Assembly (NCBI GenBank): GCA_964579765.1 | Contig: CAZOIK010000495.1 | Span: 1-19,400 of the forward strand | Reading direction: 5' to 3' | Length of the DNA: 19,400 nt | DNA from: DATNBT01 sp964579765 | GTDB lineage: Bacteria > Acidobacteriota > Vicinamibacteria > Vicinamibacterales > CAVVIG01 | Shown here: one piece after another, positions 1 through 6,947 of the stretch | How the letters are laid out: each line of letters begins with the position of its first letter | Numbering within the stretch: position 1 is the stretch's first letter | The notes under the pieces: generated by a model | What the model was told of the DNA's origin: nothing | Database searches by the model: none | Seen by the model: the letters and a program-made list of their open reading frames with translations, nothing else | Position numbers and translations under genes: made by a program

Positions 1-194
1 TGGCGCGCGTGCTCGGGGCCGATGTGACCATCACGCACGAAGGGCATACCGAGGAGTACATCCAGTTCCGCAGCGTGGACCGCACGATGCGCGATCGCTT
101 CGGCGTGGCGCCCTCGATTGCGTTCGAGGACGGCGTGCGGCGGCTCCATGCATTTCTGACGCGACAGAGCGATGGCGCCCGCCAACCCGCGTGA
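1..194 (+). CDS. C-terminal fragment, probable NAD-dependent sugar epimerase/dehydratase (5'-truncated)
   Basis: Only the last ~63 codons are present; the reading frame is open to the left edge (first complete codon at base 3), so the gene starts upstream of the window. The tail contains a charged segment followed by RFGVAPSIAFEDGVRRLHAFL, which resembles the end of extended short-chain dehydrogenase/epimerases, where a residue block like 'lGwxPxvxleeGlrr' precedes the last helix. No cofactor motif or catalytic Tyr/Lys is visible because that part is missing. The stop overlaps the start of the following methyltransferase by 23 bases, so the two are probably co-translated. The function rests on this short tail plus the glycan-cluster context and is tentative; the coding status is more secure than the family call. 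Confidence 0.5.
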   Translation, partial: ARVLGADVTITHEGHTEEYIQFRSVDRTMRDRFGVAPSIAFEDGVRRLHAFLTRQSDGARQPA

Positions 195-819
195 GCTGAG
201 CGAGCGCGAGCTCCACGAGTATGTGGCCGAGGTCGAAGGCCACGACTCGCAGGTGACCGGCGTCGTCGGCTACTTCTACCGGATGTACCGCGCCGAGGTC
301 CTCGCGCGTGTGGACGGCGTGCGCGGGCGCGACATCCTCGAGATCGGCTGCGGCGAGGGCATGATGTTCGACGGCACGCGCACGTCGCCGGTGCAGATGG
401 ACGTGTCCTTCACGCGCGTGTCGCGCGCCGCCGGCAAGGGCTGCTTCCTGTTGTGCGGCGACGGCTACGCGCTGCCGTTCGCGAGTGAATCGTTCGAGCT
501 CGTCCTGCTCGTCGCGGTGCTCGAGCACACGCGAGAACCGTGGCGCGTGCTCGCCGAGGCCGGGCGCGTGCTGAAGCCGGGCGGCCGCGTCATCATGGTC
601 GTGCCGAACGACGCGACCATGAGCGCCGGGCGCCTGCTGCTGAGGAAGTTTCCGATTCGCTACCCTGATCACCTGACGTTCACAACGCCGGGCAGGATGC
701 GCCGCTGGCTCGCCGACGGGTTCAGCATCGGCGAGGCGTTTCATCTGCCCTTCCGCGCGCTGCCCTTCGCGATGAATCTCTATCACGTCGTCGTCGCCAC
801 CAAACATGCCGACGCCTAA
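172..819 (+). CDS. Class I SAM-dependent methyltransferase
   Basis: A 215-residue protein with a compact class I methyltransferase fold. The SAM-binding motif I is DILEIGCGEG (residues 54-63). The post-I and motif II/III region, with LPFASESFELV (101-111), LEHTREP (118-124) and LKPGGRVIMVVPN (134-146), is typical of Methyltransf_11/UbiE-like enzymes. There is no signal peptide or membrane segment, so it should act in the cytoplasm. The substrate cannot be read from the sequence; in this setting a sugar nucleotide, a lipid-linked sugar or a chain end is likely. The ATG start lies inside the tail of the preceding gene, and the end overlaps the next gene by 14 bases, so all three are probably one transcription unit. 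The family assignment is firm; the role as a glycan methyltransferase is inferred from the neighbours. Confidence 0.88.
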   Translation: MAPANPRELSERELHEYVAEVEGHDSQVTGVVGYFYRMYRAEVLARVDGVRGRDILEIGCGEGMMFDGTRTSPVQMDVSFTRVSRAAGKGCFLLCGDGYALPFASESFELVLLVAVLEHTREPWRVLAEAGRVLKPGGRVIMVVPNDATMSAGRLLLRKFPIRYPDHLTFTTPGRMRRWLADGFSIGEAFHLPFRALPFAMNLYHVVVATKHADA

Positions 820-2239
820 GGTCGTGGTCCTCGGCGCCGGCCCGGCCGGGATGTCCGCCGCGTGGCGGCTGTCGGAGCTCGGCGTCCCCGTCACCGTGCT
901 CGAGCGCGACGGCGCAGTCGGCGGCATGGGCAAGACCATCACGGTCGGCGACTATGCCGTCGATTACGGCCCGCACACGTTCCACATCCGCGAGACCGAG
1001 GAGAGCCGGCGGATTCACGAGGCGATCAAGCCGTTCTTCGGCGAGGATCCGCTGGTCCTGACGCGCGGCACGCGCGTGCTGCTGCGCGGCAAGGAATACG
1101 TATATCCGCTCGAGATGCTGCAGGTGCTGACCGGCGTCAGCCCGTTGCTCTCGGCGCGCATTGTCGCCGACTACCTGATTGCGAGCGTGCGGTCGACGTT
1201 CGCGCCGGCCAGGAAAGAGCACTCGTTCGAGGAGTGGGGCGTCAGGAATCTCGGACGGACGCTGTACGATCTCTGCTTCGGCATCTACTCGGCGCGCGTG
1301 TGGGGGCTGCCGACGTCGCAGATTTCGTCGAAGCAGGCGCAGCGCGTCGCGAAGCTGAATCTCAGGAACATCATCCTGCGGACGCTCGGCATCAAGGCCG
1401 ACCCGGCCACGTACTTCACCAAGTACATGTATCCGCGGAAGGGCATCAGCGTGCTCTTCGAGAACATGGCGGCGGCCGTGCGGAAGAACGGGCAGTGCAT
1501 CCATCTGGAGTCGCCGGTCGTGCGGCTCGAGCGCGAGGGCGACCGCATCGCCCGTGTCGTCTATCGTCACCAGGGACGGGAAGAGACCGTCGCCTGCGAC
1601 GGCGTGCTCTCAACCTTGCCGCTGCCCGTGCTCGTGGACCTCATCGACCCGCCGCTGCCGCAGCCGGTCGTCGAGCACGCGAAGCGGCTGCGCTACCGGA
1701 GCCTGAAGCTGATCTACATCGCGCTCAAGCGCCCGCAGCTGACGGACTACCACTGGGTGTACCTGCTCGACGAGCACTTCCGCGTCAACCGCATATCCGA
1801 GCAGAAGAACGTCAGCCGCGAGATGGTGCCGGAGAACCGCACGGTGCTGTGCATCGAGCTGTCGTGCTGGCGCGACGAGCCGATCTGGCGTGCTTCTGAC
1901 GAGGAGATCTACCGGATCGCCCTCGCCGACCTGCTGCAGATGGGCCACGGGCTCACGGAGGCCGACGTCGAGGACTACTACGTCACCGACATCGCGACGG
2001 CCTATCCGGTGTACGAGTTGAACTTCGAAGATCACCTGATTCCGGCGCTCGAGGGTGTCCACGCCGTGCCGAACCTGCTGACGCTCGGCCGTCACGGGCT
2101 GTTTCTCAACAACAGCATGGACGACAACGTCCTGCTCGGAATGAAAGTCGCCGATCAGATCTCCGGACGCGGATTCGACAGCCGGTCCTGGCTGTCAGAG
2201 ATGCTGGCGTTCATGAATCTCCGGTTTGAAGGCAAGTGA
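806..2239 (+). CDS. FAD-dependent oxidoreductase, amine-oxidase / UDP-galactopyranose-mutase-like
   Basis: A 477-residue flavoprotein. The N-terminal Rossmann dinucleotide motif VVVLGAGPAGMSAAWRL (residues 6-22), the acidic residue at the end of the second strand (E33) and the GGMG turn (39-42) define an FAD-binding NAD(P)-binding_8/amino-oxidase protein. DYGPHTFH (53-60) resembles the stretch after the FAD motif in UDP-galactopyranose mutases and protoporphyrinogen-oxidase-like enzymes, and a C-terminal segment near LGRHGLFLNNSMDDN looks like the second FAD-contacting region. It is longer than classical UDP-galactopyranose mutases (usually under 400 residues). Similar proteins recur in polysaccharide clusters without an assigned reaction. 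It overlaps the methyltransferase by 14 bases. Its last 45 bases overlap, tail to tail, the end of the membrane glycosyltransferase on the other strand. A role in sugar or lipid-carrier redox chemistry is inferred only. Confidence 0.85.
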   Translation: MPTPKVVVLGAGPAGMSAAWRLSELGVPVTVLERDGAVGGMGKTITVGDYAVDYGPHTFHIRETEESRRIHEAIKPFFGEDPLVLTRGTRVLLRGKEYVYPLEMLQVLTGVSPLLSARIVADYLIASVRSTFAPARKEHSFEEWGVRNLGRTLYDLCFGIYSARVWGLPTSQISSKQAQRVAKLNLRNIILRTLGIKADPATYFTKYMYPRKGISVLFENMAAAVRKNGQCIHLESPVVRLEREGDRIARVVYRHQGREETVACDGVLSTLPLPVLVDLIDPPLPQPVVEHAKRLRYRSLKLIYIALKRPQLTDYHWVYLLDEHFRVNRISEQKNVSREMVPENRTVLCIELSCWRDEPIWRASDEEIYRIALADLLQMGHGLTEADVEDYYVTDIATAYPVYELNFEDHLIPALEGVHAVPNLLTLGRHGLFLNNSMDDNVLLGMKVADQISGRGFDSRSWLSEMLAFMNLRFEGK

Positions 2240-3568
2240 CGCCAGCAGCAGCACGACGGGCTGCGCGGGCAGCGACTGACGCGCTTCGGTGAGCAGCGGA
2301 AAATGAACCGCGCTGATGTAGAGCAGGACCGAGCCGAAGACCAGCGCTTCGGCTTTGCGGCCGGTGCGGTAAAGCACCGTCAGGCCGACGAGCGCGGCGA
2401 TGCAGAGCGCCGCCTGAATCGCCCAGATCGCACGAATGACGATCGGTGGAGTCCGATCGATCTCGCTGTAGCGGATTGGAATCTCGCCGGCCCAGAGAAT
2501 GAACAGGCCGCGGGCCAGCCGCCGTGCCAGGTGCGACATCGAATCGTGGCGAAGGTTGTCGATGGCGACGCGACGGTATTCCTGATCGGCGGCGACGCGG
2601 GCGGCCGCGTGCTCGCTCGGATCGGTCGGCGTTGTCCAGATCCGGCGGATGTCCTGCCACTGATGGACGTACTCGAGCATCGGCGCGGCCGGCAGGTGTT
2701 CGCGCGCCGCAATGGCGGCGACTGCTCGATCGAGCTTGCGGCGATCGTCGATCCGTTCAGCGGTATGCGTCAGCTCGTTCTGCAGACGGCCGGACCACGT
2801 CGCCTGCCACTGGCCTTCCCACAGCCCGCGTCCGACGCCGCCGGCAGGCGACATCGTGATGCGATGGAAGTTCACGTAGTTGTACGTGAACCAGGGCAGC
2901 AGCGTGAGCGCTGACGCGGCGACCAGCACCGCCCACTGCGTGGCCGCGGGACGCGGCCGGACGCGCGCCATCGGCAGGAGCACGAGGCCGGTGGCGGCGA
3001 GCGCGGCCGGGAAGAGAAAGAACACCGGCCTGGCCAGCGCGGTCAATCCCAGCGCGACGCCGAGCGCGGCAAACGAGAGCGTGCTCCGTGACTCGACGGC
3101 GCGGATCGCGATCCAGATCGACAGCGTGAACAGGAACGTCGTCCAGACTTCGGTCATCACTAGCGCGGCGAAGTATGGAATCGGCGGGAAGATCGCAGTG
3201 AGAAACGCGGCGACGAGGGCCGTGCGGTCGCTGGCGACGCGTCGCGTGATCGCGAACACCAAGATGCAGATCAGCGCAAACAGGATCGTCTGCGCCAGCG
3301 CGACGGGCAGCTGCCCAACGCCGGCGACTCGGTAGATCGTGGCGAGGAAGAGCGGATACGCGGGAGTCCGGATCACTTCGGGCACGAACCGCGGGGCGTC
3401 GGGCGCCGGCGTGAACTTTCCCGTTGTGGCCAGCACTTCGCCGAGGCGGCGGTAGCCGACCTGATCGGTCCATTCGGTGCGCCAGTCGGGACGCTGATAC
3501 CAGATGAAGAGCAGCCCGTGGGCGATCGCGATGAGGGTGATGAGAACGAGGGCGCGCCGCGCAGTCAT
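2195..3568 (-). CDS. GT39/ArnT-like membrane glycosyltransferase (PMT_2-type)
   Basis: A 457-residue polytopic membrane protein with a first transmembrane helix at about residues 6-23 and a following extracytoplasmic loop carrying an acidic residue (D35) and RTPAYPLFLATIY (67-79). That loop pattern is characteristic of GT-C enzymes of the GT39/ArnT/PMT_2 type, where an Asp in the first loop is catalytic and 'xPxYPlfla' precedes the next helix. Several further hydrophobic helices follow, then a long charged soluble segment (about 235-345) and a C-terminal helix group. Such enzymes transfer a sugar from a polyprenyl-phosphate carrier on the periplasmic face. The gene is on the opposite strand to most of the cluster, 22 bases downstream of the GT4 gene with which it probably forms a two-gene unit. 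Its 3' end runs 45 bases into the flavoprotein gene. Acceptor and donor sugars are unknown. Confidence 0.82.
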   Translation of the reverse strand: MTARRALVLITLIAIAHGLLFIWYQRPDWRTEWTDQVGYRRLGEVLATTGKFTPAPDAPRFVPEVIRTPAYPLFLATIYRVAGVGQLPVALAQTILFALICILVFAITRRVASDRTALVAAFLTAIFPPIPYFAALVMTEVWTTFLFTLSIWIAIRAVESRSTLSFAALGVALGLTALARPVFFLFPAALAATGLVLLPMARVRPRPAATQWAVLVAASALTLLPWFTYNYVNFHRITMSPAGGVGRGLWEGQWQATWSGRLQNELTHTAERIDDRRKLDRAVAAIAAREHLPAAPMLEYVHQWQDIRRIWTTPTDPSEHAAARVAADQEYRRVAIDNLRHDSMSHLARRLARGLFILWAGEIPIRYSEIDRTPPIVIRAIWAIQAALCIAALVGLTVLYRTGRKAEALVFGSVLLYISAVHFPLLTEARQSLPAQPVVLLLASLAFKPEIHERQHL

Positions 3569-3590
3569 CGTCGCCGCAGATTGTAGCGTG

Positions 3591-4760
3591 TCAGCCGAGA
3601 AGCTCGCGGTAGAGCGCGTCGATGTCGTCGACGAGCCGCTCGATCCCGTAGCGCGCGACGACCGACGCGCGTCCGCGTTCGCCCGTCGCGCGGCGGCGCT
3701 CGGTGTCGCCGAGCAGCGTCGCCACGGCTGCGGCCAGCCCGGCCGCGTCGTCGTAGGCGGCCGTCAGACCGACGTCGTCGCCCGTGATCACATCGCGCAC
3801 GCCGCCGACATCGGTCGATACGCCGGGGACGCCCGCGGCGAGGCTCTCGATCAGCGCCACGGGCGTGCCCTCGTTGCGCGAGGTCAGCAGGAAGACGTCC
3901 GACGCCCCGTAGATCGCCGCCAGATCGCGGCGCCATCCGAGGAAGCGCACACGGTCGGCAAGCCCGGCGTCGCGGGCCGCCTGCTCGAGGTCGGCGCGCA
4001 GCTCGCCGTCTCCGACGATGAGAAACAGCGCCGCGGCGTCCTGGTTGGCGACCAGGCGCGCGGTTTCGAGAAACAGATGATGCTGCTTGATCGCCGTCAG
4101 CCGTCCCACGGTCGACACAACGTGCGCGTCGGACGGAATGCCGAGCTGCCCGCGCGCCTCCGCGCGGGCACGATCGTCGATGGCCGCGAGCGCGGACAGA
4201 TCGAATCCGAGCGGCACGACGCGGTACTGCGCGGCCCGGCCGATGCGGTGATCGCGAAGGAGCTCGTCGCGAATCGCAGGCGAGATCGCGACGATGCGAT
4301 CGGTGGCGCGGGCGAGCAGGCGTTCGATGCCGACAAAGAGCGCCGTCTTCGCCGCGCTGAAGTAGCCCTCGAGCACGTGGCCGTGGTAGGTGTGCACGAT
4401 GCGCGTCCGCTCGGCGGGCGCGACGCTGCGGTTGTAGCGAACGGCCGCCGCGCGGCCCAGAGCGCCGGCCTTCGCCATGTGGGTGTGGACGATGTGCGGC
4501 CGGAACTCGCGCAGGATGGCGGCGATGCGCCGGTACGCCGCGTAGTCGCTGGCCGGCGACAGCTCACGCACGAGGCGCGGCACCTGTTCCACCGCGGTGC
4601 CGGGCGAGAGCAGGTAGCGCATGTCGCCTTCGCCCGGCCCGAGCGAACCGTGGACGAGGCGCGTCGTGTAGCCGCGGGGCGTGAGGCGTTCGGACAGCGC
4701 GATCGCCTGGATCGACGGTCCGCCGATGTTCAGGCGCGTGATGAGTCGCAGGACGCGCAC
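3591..4760 (-). CDS. GT4-family glycosyltransferase (GT-B fold)
   Basis: A 389-residue retaining GT-B glycosyltransferase. The N-terminal acceptor domain begins with a strand followed by the glycine loop NIGGPS (residues 11-16) and contains VHTHMAKAGALGR (91-103). The C-terminal donor domain has VGRLTAIKQH (218-227), LIVGDGELR (247-255) and the EX7E nucleotide-sugar signature with E297 and E305 in NEGTPVALIE, followed by GGVRDVI. No membrane helix is present, so it acts at the cytoplasmic face, probably adding a sugar to the lipid-linked oligosaccharide. The start chosen is GTG at the 5' end of the reverse-strand frame, because the family N-terminus begins directly with the first beta strand (MRVLRLITRL). 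It is first in a two-gene reverse-strand unit and its start lies only ~26 bases from the divergent acyltransferase start. Confidence 0.92.
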   Translation of the reverse strand: MRVLRLITRLNIGGPSIQAIALSERLTPRGYTTRLVHGSLGPGEGDMRYLLSPGTAVEQVPRLVRELSPASDYAAYRRIAAILREFRPHIVHTHMAKAGALGRAAAVRYNRSVAPAERTRIVHTYHGHVLEGYFSAAKTALFVGIERLLARATDRIVAISPAIRDELLRDHRIGRAAQYRVVPLGFDLSALAAIDDRARAEARGQLGIPSDAHVVSTVGRLTAIKQHHLFLETARLVANQDAAALFLIVGDGELRADLEQAARDAGLADRVRFLGWRRDLAAIYGASDVFLLTSRNEGTPVALIESLAAGVPGVSTDVGGVRDVITGDDVGLTAAYDDAAGLAAAVATLLGDTERRRATGERGRASVVARYGIERLVDDIDALYRELLG

Positions 4761-4786
4761 GGGTCCTCACTTTACCATCCGCTTTG

Positions 4787-5917
4787 ATGGCGCACTTCGA
4801 GGCGCAGCGCAGACGACTGCCGTCTCTCGACGGATGGCGGGCCGTTGCGATTGCGCTCGTCCTGCTGAGCCACTTCGAGGCAGCCAGAGGGTTTCCGACA
4901 CCATCGTGGTGGTCGCTGGCGTTTCAGGGCGAACTGGGCGTTCGGATGTTCTTCGTCATCAGCGGGCTGCTGATTACCTACCTCCTTCTGATCGAGGCCG
5001 ACCGTTCGGGCCGCGTGTCGCTGCGCAGCTTCTATACGCGCCGGGCGCTGCGCATATTGCCGGTGTACTTCCTGTACCTCGGCGTCGTCGCGACGCTGGC
5101 GATCGCAGGACTCTATGCCGACACCACGACCGCGTGGATCGGCTCGCTGACGTTCACCCGCAACCTGATGGGGCGGACGGAAAGTCTGACGGGACACTAC
5201 TGGAGCCTGGCGGTCGAAGAGCAGTTCTACCTCATCTGGCCGGTGACGCTGGTTGTTTTGGGCTTGTGGAGGCGTCCGCGCGTCGCCGCCGTCCTGCTGC
5301 TCATTCCGATCGTTGCGTGTCCCATTCTTCGCACGGGCATCGTGCAGGCGCACTGGCCCAATCCCTTCATAGCGCGCGGTCTCAACGTATTCTCCATCGC
5401 CGTACACGCGGACAGCCTCGCCGTCGGCTGCCTTGGGGCTTTCATCTTCTGGCGATGCCGCGATCGGCTGACGCGCCTCGCGTCCCGCACCACGCTGTCC
5501 GGGGCGTTGATCGTATTCGTGGTCGCGGCGGCGAGTGAGAGGCGCGTGGGCGCCGCGGAGCCGCTCCTGCCGCTCATCGAGTCTCTGGCGATCCTGTGTG
5601 TGATGTATGTGACCATCGAACGTCGTCGTGGCGGTCTCTACCGGCTCTTGAACGCAAAGCCGATCGTCTGGCTCGGCGTGCTCTCCTATTCGCTGTATGT
5701 GTGGCAGACGCTCTTTCTGAGTTACGCGGCCGGGCCGACACTCTCCTCGCTGGCCGTGTACGACTGGCGGGTATGGTGGCTGGCCGCGCTCGTGTGTGCG
5801 TGCGCCTCGTATTACATCGTCGAGCGGCCGATTCTGGCAGTGAGGGACAAGCTGCGCGATCAGGTGAATCGGTCGCCCGTGACTCCGATGTTGCAACAGG
5901 ATGTCGCTCATCCGTAA
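4787..5917 (+). CDS. Acyltransferase-3 family membrane protein (OafA/OatA-type, without SGNH domain)
   Basis: A 376-residue polytopic membrane protein of the acyltransferase-3 family. The hallmark R-X10-H motif is visible (R18 to H29, in SLDGWRAVAIALVLLSH), as are the arginine cluster TRRALRILPVY (84-94) and WSLAVEEQFY (139-148), all typical of OafA/OatA proteins that pass acyl groups across the membrane for O-acylation of glycans. It ends after the last membrane helix and lacks the C-terminal SGNH domain that the fused OafB/OatA forms carry. A free-standing SGNH protein is encoded next, overlapping this gene by 17 bases. I chose ATG rather than the TTG one codon upstream because no ribosome-binding sequence favours the latter. 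In fact I see no clear Shine-Dalgarno before either. This is the first gene of the long forward operon. Confidence 0.92.
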   Translation: MAHFEAQRRRLPSLDGWRAVAIALVLLSHFEAARGFPTPSWWSLAFQGELGVRMFFVISGLLITYLLLIEADRSGRVSLRSFYTRRALRILPVYFLYLGVVATLAIAGLYADTTTAWIGSLTFTRNLMGRTESLTGHYWSLAVEEQFYLIWPVTLVVLGLWRRPRVAAVLLLIPIVACPILRTGIVQAHWPNPFIARGLNVFSIAVHADSLAVGCLGAFIFWRCRDRLTRLASRTTLSGALIVFVVAAASERRVGAAEPLLPLIESLAILCVMYVTIERRRGGLYRLLNAKPIVWLGVLSYSLYVWQTLFLSYAAGPTLSSLAVYDWRVWWLAALVCACASYYIVERPILAVRDKLRDQVNRSPVTPMLQQDVAHP

Positions 5918-6947
5918 GGCGCTGTTCGCCACCGCGGCCATGGGGTTGGCGGTCGCGGTCACCCTTGCCTGTCTGCTCGCCACGGATGTCTATCTGCACA
6001 GACGCGTGCAGAACACCGGGTCGGTCAACGTCTGGGGCTACCGAGGTCCCGTCGTCGGACACAAACCGGCCGGCACGATTCGCATCGTGGTCCTCGGCGG
6101 GAGCACGGCGTTCGGATACGGCGTGCCTTATACGGAAGCCTTTCCCTACTATCTCGAACAGATGCTGAATGCCCGCGCGGGCCGGGCCAAATATCAGGTC
6201 GTCAATCTCGGCGCGCCGGCGCAAGGCGCGTTCGGCCTCCGGTTCGATCTGGCCGACTATGCCTATCTCCACTACGACGTGGCGATTCTCTACGAGGGCT
6301 ACAACGATCTCGGCCGGACGGACTTGCCGAACGCCGTCCCGCCGCGCGACGCCCCCAACGATCTGCTCTGGCGGCGTCAATCGCCGATCTTCAGAGCAAC
6401 CGGCTATTTTCCGGTGCTGCCGCTGGTGTTCCGCGAGAAAGCGATGCTGCTGGCCTCTGGTGGCCACCTCGACGCGGCCTACCGCGGCAAGACGGTGTTT
6501 CGTCCGAATCTGGCGACGCGCGTGACCGCTGACGCATTGCAAACGGCAGCCGCCGTCGCCGAATCGGTTGGCTCGACGATCGGGCGCCTGAGCGGCGATC
6601 CGGCGCAGGCGGCGAGGTCGACAACGCTCGACACCGTGAGCTGGCGGCATTACACCGATCGCATCGCCGACGCGGTGAGGTTCGCGCGGAGCCGCTCGGT
6701 CGAGGTGATCGTGGTGACGCAGCCGTATGCCTCAGACACCCACGTTGCGCAGCAGCGGGCGCTCGTCCACATGCTCGAAACGGAATTCGGCGCCGACGCA
6801 GGTGTGCAGTACGTGAACCTCGGGCCGTCGATCGATCTGCGCGATCGGGCCCTTGCGTACGACGGTTTGCATCTGGTGGCGAAAGGGAACGAACGCGTCG
6901 CCGCCGGTCTCGTGGCTCCCGTGCTGAAGATGACGACCGCATCGTGA
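5901..6947 (+). CDS. Membrane-anchored SGNH/GDSL-like hydrolase or acyltransferase (copy A)
   Basis: A 348-residue protein with an N-terminal hydrophobic anchor (about residues 7-28) followed by a periplasm-facing SGNH domain. The block I serine is in VVLGGSTAFGYG (S68), replacing the classical GDS with GGS. A candidate block II glycine is in VNLGAPAQG (about 101-109), the block III asparagine is in YEGYNDL (N135), and the block V pair is in DGLHL (D321, H324). All four catalytic positions are therefore present. Known relatives in glycan clusters are O-acetyl esterases or O-acetyltransferases. Position and overlap with the upstream acyltransferase-3 suggest it completes acyl transfer to the glycan. 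It is clearly paralogous to the SGNH protein two genes downstream (shared NVWGYRG, EGYNDL, SPIFR and HVAQQ). Esterase versus transferase activity cannot be decided from sequence. Confidence 0.87.
   Translation: MSLIRKALFATAAMGLAVAVTLACLLATDVYLHRRVQNTGSVNVWGYRGPVVGHKPAGTIRIVVLGGSTAFGYGVPYTEAFPYYLEQMLNARAGRAKYQVVNLGAPAQGAFGLRFDLADYAYLHYDVAILYEGYNDLGRTDLPNAVPPRDAPNDLLWRRQSPIFRATGYFPVLPLVFREKAMLLASGGHLDAAYRGKTVFRPNLATRVTADALQTAAAVAESVGSTIGRLSGDPAQAARSTTLDTVSWRHYTDRIADAVRFARSRSVEVIVVTQPYASDTHVAQQRALVHMLETEFGADAGVQYVNLGPSIDLRDRALAYDGLHLVAKGNERVAAGLVAPVLKMTTAS
6288..6307 (+). repeat. 20-base exact match shared by the two SGNH genes (copy A)
   Basis: This stretch, encoding LYEGYND around the block III asparagine, is identical to positions 9357-9376 in SGNH copy B. 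A second identical 16-base block encodes NVWGY (6025-6040 and 9100-9115). They are remnants of gene duplication under coding constraint rather than a mobile repeat. Confidence 0.7.

Noticed and set aside
31..942. 303-codon minus-strand open frame
   Set aside because: Antisense to the SAM methyltransferase, whose motifs I to III are intact.
4761..4786. Possible divergent promoter
   Set aside because: Only about 26 bases are available, and I see no convincing -35/-10 pair on either strand.
3504..4787. 427-codon forward open frame across the reverse-strand GT4 gene
   Set aside because: The reverse-strand product carries the GT4 EX7E motif and a proper fold; the forward translation is a composition artefact.
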